64,000 bases of DNA from Nyssa sinensis (taxonomy: Eukaryota; Streptophyta; Magnoliopsida; Cornales; Nyssaceae): the NCBI GenBank assembly GCA_008638375.1, contig CM018046.1, positions 48,320,126 through 48,384,125 of the forward strand, written 5' to 3'. How positions within the stretch are numbered: the stretch's first letter is position 1; each line of letters starts with the position of its first letter. Shown piece after piece: positions 47,775-60,181 of this stretch. Both the position numbers and the translations under genes were made by a program. The notes beneath the pieces were generated by a model, which worked only from the letters and a program-made list of their open reading frames with translations, did no database searches and had not been told where the DNA came from.

Positions 47775-48022
47775 TACTTTTTAATAGCTCAACTAAATGA
47801 GCACCAAAGAGTAGTTTGTTCGAATAACTTATTTCCACCCAAAAAAAAAAAGAAAAAAGGTGCGGGTCTTGCTTAATAAGCTGATTCTAACTTACTATAT
47901 TACTTTTTAATGGCTCAATCAAATGAGCACCAAAGACTAGCTTATTGTAATAAGTTGTTTTCACCGAAAAAAAAAAACAGTGTGGGTCTCGTTTAAGAAG
48001 CTGATTCTAACTTATTGCACTG
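47775..48022. repeat. Tandem duplication, about 126-bp period
   Basis: tactttttaat(a/g)gctcaa begins at 47775 and again at 47901. Both copies go through aaatgagcaccaaaga, an A run and a gctgattctaactta end. Confidence 0.8.
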
Positions 48023-50777
48023 AAATAATTAGTTTTGAGTTAAGTATCTATCTTTGGTTATGGTTTTAAAAACATATTTTCAATTTCAAAACGTGGGATA
48101 CGCGTTTTGAAATAAATTTTTTTAAATTTTTTATAATTTTTTATAATTTAAATTATCATATTCAAATATATTTTTACAATTTTTAAAAAATTAATTACAA
48201 AATTTTTAAAAATTATATCCGAATTATTATCCAATTACTATTCAAAAAATTAATTTCTCTCTTAAACATAATAATTAGTTGTTTAAATTTTAATATTATT
48301 TTTTCCAAATTGACCTGGGTAGTAGGAATTACAAAATGGGTTAATCCACTCTTTTTATTTTTAATTTTTTTGAAAGTCTAGTCGATTATTAAGATTAATA
48401 GTATTAAATTGTTACAAATTTTCTCTCTCCTTGTCCTGTGAGAAAATGCTACTGAACAAACTGACTTGCTGCAACACCGGGTCTAGATATCTAAAATAGT
48501 TTGTCATTTTTCTTTTGTGAGATCTAAGTATGGCCACCCTAACGTTGGTTCCATGAAAATTCCATGGGGCCTATTTTTGTCAACCCCACCACCATTATCT
48601 CAGGTTCAAAGTTGGTGATGGTGACAAGCTACGAGGCCTCCACCTTGGAAATTTGGTCTCTTTCTGCTTTGTTTGTTTTAAACAACATTGGCTTTGTTCT
48701 TGGGCGTGCCATGCCTACCCTATTACCTAAAACCAACCAACCAGACTGACAAAAGAGTTGTTGACGTAACAGTGGCACGACACGTGTTGTCTGTTAGGTG
48801 GCTTCATCATCATCTTTTGTGTCGGCTACCCTAACTATTACCCACATGAATAAAGAATCAGTTGACTCCTACCATTCGTTTCTTGCCGAAAGTGTATCTG
48901 CGTGTGAAATGACTACTTTGTACCCCCTTAAGACTTGGATTCTTTTTGTGTAAAAAGCTTAACACGTGCCGAGTGTTAGATGTGTTACAAGTTGGTGGTA
49001 TATTAATTCATGTTGATCCGGATTTATTTATTAAATAAAATATATGTGTCAATACGATTAATTTATTTAATTTAACTTTTTTAGATAAAAAAGTTACTCA
49101 TCATTTTATAATTGTAGAATAAATTTGGATGCTTTGGTCTCGAGTTCAGAATTTGAACTTTTTTACTTTAAGATTTATGCATAAATACTTAAAAGTTTTA
49201 AGTCTATGATTTTTTGGGGAATGTGAATATTCTTTATTATATTATACACTTGAATTTTCACAAAAAAAAAAAATTTGAACTTTAAAATCTTATAACTTGT
49301 AATTTGTGAATTATTTTTTTAATAAAATTTATATATTTAGATTCTAAATATTGAGATTTATTAAACAAGATTCAAATTTAATATGAAATTTTGAAGAAAA
49401 AAATATACTGTAAAATTTTACACTGCAAAAATTCTCTTTCAATTTCATTGTGAAAATTTATATTGCAAAAAATTTCCTCTCATTTTTATTACAAAAATTT
49501 ACATTAGCTCTAAAAAAATTCTTTCAAATCTCACTGTGATTAAAACCTCCCTCGTCGAAACAAGTGTAAAAATTTATACGGCAAAAATTTACAAATTGGT
49601 TTGAACAGATTTGGGTTGTATCTGGTTTAATTTATGTACATATACGATTGATGACATCAATCCAGACTCTCAAATGTTGTGACTTTGCTTTGAATCGGCG
49701 ATGTAGAGTCAATAGCGTTGTAATTCAGCCAACGATTTTATCGAATCAGAGAAATACTTTTTTTATTTGGCCAAAGTGGATTAGATTTGTTTATTATTGA
49801 ACTAGTATGAAATGCAAGAGGTGGATCTATGACGGTGATGGGTTTGTTGCTAATTGTCTGAATGAGCTGTGTCATGGTAGATCAATGACATGATAAATGT
49901 GGCAGCTTTGTATTGCTCAAGGGGTAGTGGGCCGACTGCTTGTCAATTTTAAGATTGGTGAGGTGTAAAGTAGTTTGGAGAAGGAAGTACTGAACAAACA
50001 CTCTAATGGGTTGTTCAGTGATTGTGTTCTTTCTTTTTTCAATATTGTAGAGTTTCTCAAAAGCTTTGCATGTTCACTCGACAAATATAATTGCAATTTT
50101 GACCGAGCACTTACGGAGTTTGGACATGGGTTTGCGTGATGATGAAGATCTATTGCGGCAGAGGCAAAAATTCATATTGTTAATGATGCCATGGGCTATT
50201 ATTGTCATTTACATCAAAATTACAAATAACATGTCATTAAAATGAATTTTAAGCTAAAAATTAAAAACAATGATTGTTTTTCATTTTACAATTTAAATAA
50301 GCATGGACTTTAAAATAATTCAACATCTTATTTAGGGATTTAAGGTTAATTAACTCAATAATTTTTTAGTTTGATAAATTTCAAATGTAAGATAAAACAA
50401 AGTAGAACCAATTTTTATAAGTGAATAAGTTTCATTAGTTTTGGTAAATTGCCAATGTGAGTTGAATGACCGTTAACTCGTGATTTTTATTTTTATTTTA
50501 TATTTAAACTTATTAAGTTGTGTTAAACAATTTAATTATTACAATCTAAATAAGAACCATTTATTAATTATGTTAACGTTATTAACTTATTTATGATATA
50601 ATTTCATTTATACTTAATTCAAACTCGTTTAATTTCATATTGTGTTTATATTTCGATGTCGTTTCGTATCAAAAATTGGCATTCCTAATTAATGATTTGG
50701 ATGTATTTAACACAATTGATAAAGGTTGTTTGATTTGTAACTCTACTTTTAATGATTAATCACTTGATGATGGGATG

Positions 50778-51210
50778 TAAGGATGGCAATTTAATATGTC
50801 TTTATTGAAACTCGTCATATCATGTTCCTAACGAAATAGATTTAGGAGAAGTTATTTCTACATTGATAAAGTTTGAGGTGAAGGCATTGTCTGTCACATC
50901 CTAATTATGTATTAAAAAAATTATACTATATAATTAATATTTATTTTTTAGTCATTCATTAAAATTTTAGGCATTCTTAATAAAATTATTTGTTTTAAAA
51001 AATACCATTCTAATTTTTTATTGATATGTATTTTTTTTTATTTTAATACATATAAAATTTTATTTAAAATATATTAATTATATTATTTAATAAATAAAAA
51101 TTTAAAAATAAATGAGGAGTCCAACATGCATCCGTCCCGCTTATTACAAAGTTTTAAAGAAAAAAAATGTCGGGGGATGGGGTTAGAAAAGGGCTCGTTG
51201 CCATCCCTAA
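50778..51210. mobile_element. hAT-like MITE, about 430 bp
   Basis: The ends are inverted: left TAAGGATGGCAA, right (complement) TTAGGGATGGCAA. The flanks share TGGGATG (50771-50777 and 51211-51217), a nearly full 8-bp duplication. The interior is AT-rich and non-coding. Confidence 0.6.
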
Positions 51211-51217
51211 TGGGATG

Positions 51218-52020
51218 GGACCATTCCATTCTAATTGAGGGGTAAATTTGGAAATCCCGACATTAACTCCCAACCTGTCATTCGGGCAACCAGTTCCATC
51301 CGAACAAACGACGGACCTCTTAAATTACTGGTGAAACAGGTGGAACTGACGTGGCATCATTGTTTCCATACACGTGTTACGAATTTGGCCGTAACATCAA
51401 AAGATCATCCTCTTATCGGCACTGTCTTGTAAAGAAGTGGTCACAGAAAAATCAACTTTCGAGGTGCCGCGGAAAACCTTCTTGAAATTTTTTTTATTAC
51501 GAAAGTGACCCCGCAAATGTTAATGAGTTTCTAGAAAAAGTTGTATTTATGCTATTTCGCGTCCCTACAAAAATTTGGTAAATTAATTTGAATCCCCTCA
51601 CTCATTTAAAAATAAAGAAAATAAAAAATAATTATTTGTATTCAATGCATACTGAAAGCAATCAACCCAAAACAAATAAACTTATCATGAGTTACTATCT
51701 TCTCACGTTTTTCTTTTATGAAAACATATCTTCTACAATTAAGATTACATGAAAATTTGTAGGATATTTTAAAAAAAGAAGAAAAAATTCACTTATAATT
51801 TAACAGGAAGTTATTCAATTATACAGTCACTTCACGTTATTGTGTTGATATGATATAACCATCCTACTTAAATTTCAACAAGTGTGCATGTGTTTAAATT
51901 TTCCGAAACATTTAATACATAATCTAAGCAAAGTAAAAAAAAAATTCATAACATGTTTCTTAAAATAAAATGCGATGATACACTACATCAATATGATGAT
52001 GTAGAGTGATTGTATTACTA
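51218..52020. other. Intergenic DNA with a GC-richer patch
   Basis: The patch 51235-51440 includes TGACGTGGCA and ACACGTGT, motifs seen in ABA- and light-responsive promoters. No gene start follows on either strand that I can support. Confidence 0.35.
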
Positions 52021-52030
52021 AATAATTTTT

Positions 52031-52520
52031 TGATAAATTACACTCACCTCTCTCGAGATTTCTGACAATTACACTGACATCTCTTGAAGTTTTCAAAATT
52101 ACACAAATCTTCTTTACTTTTTCTGACAAACTACACTAACCTCTCCTTCAATCCAATTTTTCTTTAAATGACAAAATTGTCCTTCTTAATTAATTTTTTG
52201 TGTTTTTTTTAATTTTGACCATTTTTTTCTAATTTTTTTTAAAGAATTTTTGTTTCATTTTATATAAAATTAAAATTAAATATATAATATATATATTTTT
52301 AGTCAAAGAATATTCTAATGAATATTTATTTGAAAATGAAAAAAATAGTTAAAATATTTTGGTTAAGATTTAAAAAATACAAAAAAAATATAAAAGAGGG
52401 CAATATTGTCATTTACAAAACAAATTGGATCAAAAAAAAAGGTCAGTATAATTTTAGAAACCTTAGAAAAAACTTTATATAATTATCAAAAATCTCAGAG
52501 AAATATTAGTATAATTTACC
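52031..52520. mobile_element. Mutator-like MITE, 490 bp, perfect 10-bp target repeat
   Basis: Bracketed by AATAATTTTT at 52021-52030 and 52521-52530. The ends are inverted: left TGATAAATTACACTCACCTC, right (complement) GGTAAATTATACTAATATTT. Similarity goes on for some 150 bp inward (for example gacaattacactgac, tcaaaattacac, ccaatttgt). Plant Mutator-like MITEs start G(G)TAAATTACAC and make 9-10 bp duplications. Confidence 0.75.
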
Positions 52521-52530
52521 AATAATTTTT

Positions 52531-53472
52531 CTTTCCCAACTTATCCAACTTCAATGATTCCCTGTATTTAATTTGATTAGGCCATAGGCATATATTCCTC
52601 CGTTATTCAATGTAGACCTTGCATATTGAATTCAATTCAACTTGTGTCTAAAATAAGAAAAACAATTGATAAACATATAGGCCTTACCTATTTTTCCAAT
52701 CTTACCTCCTTTTATTTAAACATTCCATGTCGAGCTAAACAATGACGCATTTGAACTTGAATTTTTAAAATTAGAATTCATACACATGTATATAGTTAAT
52801 ATTCAATAATTCAAATATTTGATAATTAATAATTTTGTAAAGAATCAATTTTGTTATATAATAAATTTTTAAGAATTTTATTCGGCAAGTTGACTTGTTC
52901 AAAATGAGAGAAATTTTTTTTTTTTTCAGACACATGATTCAGATTGGAATCTCCTCACACCCATAATATTAAGATTCTTCTCCCCTCATTGCTTGTATTT
53001 AAAAAATTTCCATTACTTTATAATTAATACTTTTTTGAAAAAAATATTTTATTGTATTAGTTATTAGAATAGCAAAATACACTTGTATAATATATATATA
53101 TATATATAATATTAGTAATGGTTTTTTAGTAATAAAAAAGAAGATTAAAAACTTTTTTTTACAATTTAAATTAGATATAATACATATTTATCATCATTGA
53201 GAATATGTATAAATGTTCTATTATTATGCTAAAAATCATATAATGTGAGAAAAAAAATTACCAATAAAAATTATAAAAAAATAATAACCATTAATTTTCA
53301 AATATCTTAAACTTATGCATTATTAGAAAATCCACTCCACTCCAACAAAGACTTTGTCAAAATAGATGTATAAGAGAGATTATAAATATACTAGTTGGCA
53401 CTTATATATACACTTAAGAACTTGTAACTAAATGCTAATTGGTTTTGGATAAATTTGTAATACGGACGTTAA
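52531..53472. other. AT-rich intergenic DNA, nothing seen
   Basis: No ORF, RNA gene or clear repeat apart from a short (TA)n near 53092. Confidence 0.5.
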
Positions 53473-53803
53473 AGCATTTTCAATAGTTATTTAAATGTTG
53501 ACTCAAATTTAAATTTGAGTAAAAATCATCAAAAATAACTCTTTAATAGTTTTATATGAATTCATATCAAATTTATTTTTATTCAAACTTAAATTCAAAT
53601 TTACAAAACACGGTTTATTTACTCAAATTATTGTCCAAGACTAAATAAAAACTTTTTGGACAAGATGAGTATTATTTTAAGATATGATGGCATTTTTTGA
53701 AAAGACTTGAGTAAAATTATATGTGACCATTGTAAAACATTATATCAAATGAAATTTTTACTCAAGTCTAAGTAAAAATTTGAGTTATCATTGGGGATGG
53801 CAT
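53473..53803. mobile_element. PIF/Harbinger-like MITE candidate, 331 bp
   Basis: TAA flanks both ends (53470-53472 and 53804-53806). The ends are inverted: left AGCATTTTCAATAGTTA, right (complement) ATGCCATCCCCAATGATAA. Inner inverted words are actcaaatt and ttgagtaaaaat. A 3-bp TAA duplication is typical of PIF/Harbinger, but three bases is weak evidence. Confidence 0.45.
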
Positions 53804-54547
53804 TAATATCAAATTAGTGTCGCTGATGTTGCAAATTACAAACAGAAGTTAAAAAACTACTAAATTAAGATTTAATTGACACTAACATTGAAAAAACTGT
53901 AAGAGTTTTTTTCTTGAATTTTTTAAGAAAAACCCAAGACAAAAAATTCTAACAGTAAGACAATACTATTTTTTTTAATGAGGCGTATCAAAATTTAACA
54001 CACTAGTCTATTTAAGAAATGAACTTAGTTTTAGATGTATACATAGAAAAAACCATGTGCCAAATTTTTACTTATTTAATAAGAAAATTATTTATTCCAT
54101 TCAACTAGTTCTGAATTTAAATATTTCATAACAATCAGATAAGTTATTTATTATACATATCAAATTTAATAATTGATATGCATAATGATAAGTTTTTTTG
54201 ATACTAACTTATCACTAGATTTTTTTTTTTTTTAAAAAAACAACTTAAAAGGCCATTTTTGTTGACCAAAAATTTTTAAAAACAAAAATGCAAGTAAATG
54301 CAAGGATAAAACCGTAATTTAAGTAAACTAGTCAAGTAATAGCGGCCGCGTAAATATTCGAACACTGGCCACGCCCATATATATACCATCTATATATATA
54401 TATATGTGTGTGTGTGTATGTATATCGCCGCACGCCTTCCTACTTTTCGTAACAAGCTCTCCCTCAAATTATTTTACACTCTCCAAGAAAAGTTTTGCCA
54501 GGCTTTTACTAGATTTCGGGAATTAGAATTCGCAGACTCGAAACAAT

Positions 54548-55170
54548 ATGAAGAAATCAGGAATCTTCGCCGCGTCCGTGGCGGCCGCAGCTTCCGCCAC
54601 TGCCTCTGCCATGTCCGCTTCCTCTTCCTCGACGTCCTGGTCCAATTCCAAGATGCATATTTCTCGCGAGGTAAAATCTTATCTCCCTCTTTTATTCCAA
54701 TTTTCTAGCGAGGGAAGTTCATCTCTGTTTGGTTGCCTCGAAAAACGAGGTAAAAGAATTGGGTTTCATCAGTTGAACCTATAATTCCCCACCCGAAGCC
54801 ATTCTTTAGATTTCCTCCTCCTGATTCATTTTTTCCTCAATTTTCTCTACAACCAAACAGAGATCTACATTGGAAAACAATTCACATCCCTCTTTTCACT
54901 TTTTATGTAAATCTAAATAGCTTAAATTAGTGATGAATCTCATCTTTTCACTGTGTTCTTTTCTGGGAATCCATGGAAATTAAACTCTTGGAAATTCAAT
55001 TTTATGGGATCATAACTAAATTTGCTCTCTTGTATTTGATTTTGCAGGAGGATGTTTCGAGCAAAAACAATGAAAATTCTTCATCTCAAATATCATCTTC
55101 TTCAGATAAATTTGCACCGAGGTTCGATGGACTGAGGTTTATTGAAACACTGATCACTGGTCACAGATAA
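54548..55170 (+). CDS. Small Ser/Ala-rich protein with conserved-looking C-terminus
   Basis: Two exons, 54548-54670 and 55048-55170, joined at a phase-0 GT-AG intron, give 81 residues. The N-terminus MKKSGIFAASVAAAASATAS followed by a Ser tract could be a plastid or mitochondrial targeting peptide, or a weak signal. The C-terminus DKFAPRFDGLRFIETLITGH resembles a tail I know from small uncharacterised plant proteins, but I cannot give a name or function. A TATATATA stands at about 54377, some 170 bp upstream, and the leader has in-frame stops before the ATG. Both exons are 123 nt, and the splice signals (GAG|GTAAAA and TTTTGCAG|GAG) are good. Confidence 0.8.
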
Positions 55171-55220
55171 GCTTGATTTTCAAGAACTTTCAAAGTTTAT
55201 TAGGCCTTCTTTTTCTTTAA

Positions 55221-55404
55221 TTTTAATTGTAATGTTTACAGAACAAATAATTGTGATTTTCACCTTTAAAAAATTACGATGAATTTGCATTTTTTTTTTG
55301 GTAGATTGTTACTGCAGGAGAGAGAGAGAGAGAGATGATAATTGCAATGTTTACAGAACAAATAATTGTGAAGAATTTGCAATGTTTTTGGTAGATTGTT
55401 ACTG

Positions 55405-55443
<39 letters not shown>

Positions 55444-55518
55444 TTAATTGTAATGTTTAGAAAACTACTAATCATGAAGAATTTGCAATGTTTTTGGTAG
55501 ATTGTCACTGTAGGGAGT
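55221..55518. repeat. Three-copy tandem repeat of about 80-115 bp with (GA)n inside
   Basis: Copies start at about 55224, 55338 and 55443. Each contains aattg(t/c)aatgttta, gaatttgca and ttggtagattgt(t/c)actg, followed in the first two by a GA run of differing length (55317-55336, 55408-55441). It begins about 50 bp after the stop codon of the 81-residue gene and may be part of its 3' UTR. Confidence 0.85.
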
Positions 55519-55794
55519 GAGAGATGAGATGAATTGGTCTGCATCAGGAACTTACACGTGTACTCTTGAATAGCTACTTGTCAAAATATAATTTTGTGCT
55601 TACTTATTCTTGTAATAATCGTAAGTTTCTCAAATGAGTAACTTACAATGAATTAATTTACCAGATTAATGTGATGTGGTAATGTATTATTTGTGATAAT
55701 GTTGTATTGTAATATTGATGATTCATTAAATCATATAATTAATGTACAAATAAAAAGTGTAATATTTTTTTTATTTATAAACATCATTTTTTTT

Positions 55795-55995
55795 TTAATG
55801 ACTGTGAGTATCCAATTCCTGCGTAGAACGCTAGGTTGACCGACTAGTCCCACAAGATGATGCATACTTCCACTACACGCGTCAGGTAAAGCGAGTATTT
55901 GGTGTAAGACCCTGGGGTGACTCCAAGAGAAGTTTTTGAACCTATGTAGTCTCGAACTCAAGACCAATGAAAAATACTCCCATCTATTGAACATC
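55795..55995 (-). mobile_element. Possible SINE or other retroposon fragment
   Basis: A GC-richer island in AT-rich DNA. On the minus strand it holds GTCTTGAGTTCGAGAC, close to a Pol III B box. No A box, tail or target duplication was fixed. Confidence 0.3.
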
Positions 55996-57610
55996 ATTAT
56001 TTATCATAAGGTTAATTTATTTTTTTTTTTTTATAGTATAATGATTCAAAGATATTTGTAAAATATATTTTTAATGCCATATGAAGCTCAAAAACCCCAA
56101 AAAATAAAAAATTACTTGCTCCCTTTCAATTTAAGAGTTCTCCTTTCTCTCATGAGATGTCTCAAAATAAAGGACTATGAAATTTTCATTATCATTGTGT
56201 CTCAATTCATCCACAATATTTTAATTACTGTAAAAGGTGATTAGTTTTGTTAATTTACACTTCTTAATAAGGGTTATAGTTAGCCACTGTAAAAAGAGAT
56301 TTGTTGTATAAATTAATACTTCTTAATAAAAGTTAGCTAGTTTGATACATGAGTCTCGTGTCATTTCGGAATACGAGGATGATTAGATTTAAGCTAACTT
56401 CATTTTCACAACTGAGACTGTTTCTTCATAATTTGCACTAAGCATAACCAGTGCCGACAACTTGAGAAATTACTGTACAACTTTGTCCAGCTCATCTCAC
56501 TGGGATTTGGTCAAATGGGTATGTCATCAACAGCATGACAGAGTGCAAATTACCTCTTCACAGTGCAATTGTTCCACCTTTGAAAAAATGTTTACCAGGT
56601 TCACCCAAATTTTTTTTTTAAGCCTTTAAGTATATTTTTACGTGCATACCTTCCTTAATATTTCTATGAATGTGAGATGGGGATGAACTGAAACTCTTGA
56701 GTGCACCACAGATGGATTTAGATACATAGTAGAAAAATAATATATTTTTTAAATATTTATTTTTAATTTTTTTTATCTTAAATGGTATGATATATTAATA
56801 TTTATAATATAATAAATCATGTAATTAATAAGTTATCGTAAAATACTATTATATTATTAACACATCGTTTAAGATAAAAATTTGAGATAAAGCTTTTGGC
56901 TTCTTTTGTTTCCTTTCCTTGTTAAGTGGGCCACTTGCTTAAGCTTTGCTTCTTTGTGCGAGGGATATTCCTTAAGAGTTCTCTTTCATACCTTTCATGA
57001 CAATGCCACTTACCGCAATTCAAGGTCGTCATTTTTTAATAAAATAATGCTAAAAATTAGGAATACTATTGGCATATAAATTAGAATTTCTAGTATTTTT
57101 TATTAATAATACATTTTTTTTATTTTTCAATATTACTGGATAAAGTTCTTATTTAAAATTTATTCTTTTCAATTTTTGAGATGTTAGAAAAATAAATTTT
57201 AAATAAAAAATACTAATTAATTTAAAACAATGTTAAAGCCATTTGAACAAAAAGAGTTCTTATTGAACAATACAAATATAAATAAAAGTCTAATAAATAT
57301 ATAATATGTATATAAACTTTTTCATTGCCTCTATCTGTGTTTGTATATATTTTAATATACAATGATAATAGTGTTTCAATGTCTTTTTTCATCAATTACT
57401 TCGAGTTATATCATTATGAAACTCTTTTTGTGAGAATTTAGACGTGTTTTGTAGGCACATAAAAAAAATGTGAAAATAAATTAAATATGTCAAATTTCTT
57501 GAATTTAAGTAATACGAGAATTACTCGTCCATCAAGAAAAAAATTCGTTAAAATTTGAAATTGACAAATTAGTGATAAAATTTATATATTAAGAATCTAT
57601 TATAACACAT

Positions 57611-57654
<44 letters not shown>

Positions 57655-58338
57655 AAAATTACTAATTTGAATAGAAAATTGCTAAGTTCTATATTTTTTA
57701 AATTAATTCAAATAAAATTAAGAAACTAAGAAATTTAAAAAAAATTAAAATTGTCACATTTTGTAATTGAACCCAAAATTAGGAACTAGATAAGAAAAAA
57801 AAGAAAATAGAAACTAACTGGGACTAAAAATGAATTTCCCACACAAAGTAATTGCAAAAACAAAAATTCTCTAAAAATGAAAAAACATCAAATTGAAGAT
57901 TTAAACGGTAGAATTTGGCCAAAATCCAGCTTAGGACAGAGGCAAAGCCGGTCTCGATTCCTAAAATACATGATCTGCTAAATCTGCATTTATTAGTATT
58001 TTGACTTGGAACTTTCCATTGCTGCAAGAAATCTTCAACAACTTAGTTCTTCAACAAGTTCCAATTGTAGACATTGCCAACATGCCAATTTATTGGAAAA
58101 TGCAAGTCATGTGAATCAAAATTCAAGGGGCCAACCTGCATGACTCTTTAAGTTCTTTGAATAATATTCAATAGAGGCAGCAACAACAAAACCAAGCCAC
58201 TTCCATCTTTTGCAAATGAAAAATTATGAGCAAAACTGATGATAAATTACAATTTCACATAAGAATACACAGAAAGAACATAGGGGGAAAAAGGATATAT
58301 ATGCATAAGAGGTATAGTTTTCCATAAAAACTTATCCT
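55996..58338. other. AT-rich intergenic DNA, no gene seen
   Basis: The last part is the likely 3' flank of the LORELEI-like gene. A (GA)n array is at 57615-57651. Confidence 0.5.
57615..57651. repeat. (AG)n microsatellite
   Basis: Eighteen AG units. Confidence 0.95.
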
Positions 58339-60146
58339 TTAGAACAAGTTGAATAGTAACATCAGGAAGCTAGATGTGAGAATCAGGAATGGGGATTGAG
58401 TACATTTTACCAAAGCCCCACTTTTATCGACAGAATCTTTAGCTGATTCCGTCTCATTCCCGGAGCATGCAAGACCTTCCTTCCCTTCTTTGCACATGTT
58501 GGCAAACAGTCCGGGTGGGTACTTCCCGTAGAGATTTATGTAGCTGAACATGGTTTCAGCACAATTATTCTGTCTGTCATTCAACTGCTCCGTGTAGGGG
58601 CAAGCAAATTGCTTAAAGGCATCACAACAGAGCTTGGCTGGGTATTGGGGTCCTTTGCACTGGGTCGTGAGGATTGTGTAGTTCAAAGTCTCAAAGTTTA
58701 CAGAGCAATCTGCAGAAAATGTAACACAAAATATCATTGCACCACTCTTACAGTTACAGAGCAAATTCAACTTCAATAGCTGCAATGAGTTTTTCAGCCA
58801 CATTTTAAAGAAATTATGCCATTGCGCACCAAAAAAATGATAAGATAAAAGAACTTAAATCTTCTAATTATTTTATTCTATGGCAATGACATTATAATTG
58901 ACACAGATAGAAATAAACAGAAAGGCTTATATTTCAAACATAAATGAACCAAAACTATCTTTATAGAAAAAAAAAAAAAACAAATTAAAGGTAAATCTTT
59001 TAGCAACATGTTAAAAGTTACAGTCAAAAGGCCAACTTTCCTTCTTTTACCTGATAATTAGACTCAGAAAATGCCATGACATCAAAATGAGAAACATGAG
59101 ATAAAAATAAAATGGACTACTCAGAAAGAAAAGAAAAATATCATCTATTATTTCCACAACGTTCATATTGCATTATTTCATAATTCTTTATAACAGATGC
59201 TAGATAGTTAAGTTTGTCGAGCTCATGGATGTGATCGCTTTCAAAGCTCTAAAGAATCCTTAGACAATACCCCAGAAAGCTTACCAAGAGAGTATCTTTT
59301 TAATTGACATGATGTCTTAAAATGTGTTCCAACTTATTCCAATCCTTGAGGATTATATATATATATATATATATTATTGGATGGTAGAGACCTACCTGCT
59401 ATGGTTCCTTAGAGCGCTTGAAAGCAAAAGCAAACTCCGGGTGCACAGGGAGGCCCTAGCCCCACACCATTAAGGTAAGTCAATAGGGACTCGAACAGGT
59501 GACCTTGGGGATTCCCTTCCCATGGCACACCCACTCGGCCATTCCTCCAGGGGGGGCTGGAGGAAAGATAATTTAAGCACCATTTCATGAATTTTGACAC
59601 AGGAAATGAGATAAACACCATTTTTTTCTTTACACTGCAAAATGCAGTTCAAAAACACATTCAATACACTCTTATGGGGCACATAAAAAGTATCTATAAA
59701 AATGGGGGAGAAAAAAAAAGAAGCATGCAGCAGCAGCGTGTTAATCAATGGCAGTGACAGTGGTGACATGGGGATTATGTTTTGGAGGCTGTGATGGAGA
59801 TGGAATAGCTGGTAGTGTTCAAGTTAAGAGGTCAATTAAAGATTAATCATGGAGCATTCAAAGTAATTGTTGAAATGCCTTAATTATCCAGGAAAAATGA
59901 ATTATGGTTAGCTAATTTTTTTCTTTATGTTTCTTTATTTTATTGGGGAAGGGGGTGTTTGATTTGATCAATATATTCTTGATAATTAAAATGAAGGGGT
60001 TTACTTTCATTTTTAATCATTACCGTTTCTTTTGATGGCCCATCACCTTTTTGTTTGTTAATAAAAGAATTTTCATCAAAAATGTTTTTCTTATCATAAA
60101 ATTTCAGCATAATGTATCCTCAGAGGCACATTTGGAAATAATACTG

Positions 60147-60181
<35 letters not shown>

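Larger units (their letters stand above)
44248..50770. other. Long AT-rich intergenic stretch, no gene supported
   Basis: Short open frames occur (for example 44992-45225, 45913-46206, 48564-48749), but none shows known domains or a convincing exon chain. Visible structure is limited to microsatellites and short tandem repeats listed separately. Between 48760 and 48800 there is a CACGTG core. Confidence 0.45.

Noticed and set aside
51235..51432. 65-codon frame with promoter-like ACGT motifs
   Set aside because: No partner exons or homology; the motifs alone do not show a gene.
59486..59541. Second tRNA gene with A and B boxes
   Set aside because: The boxes are good but the stems do not close and a non-tRNA body follows, so it is a tRNA-derived SINE.
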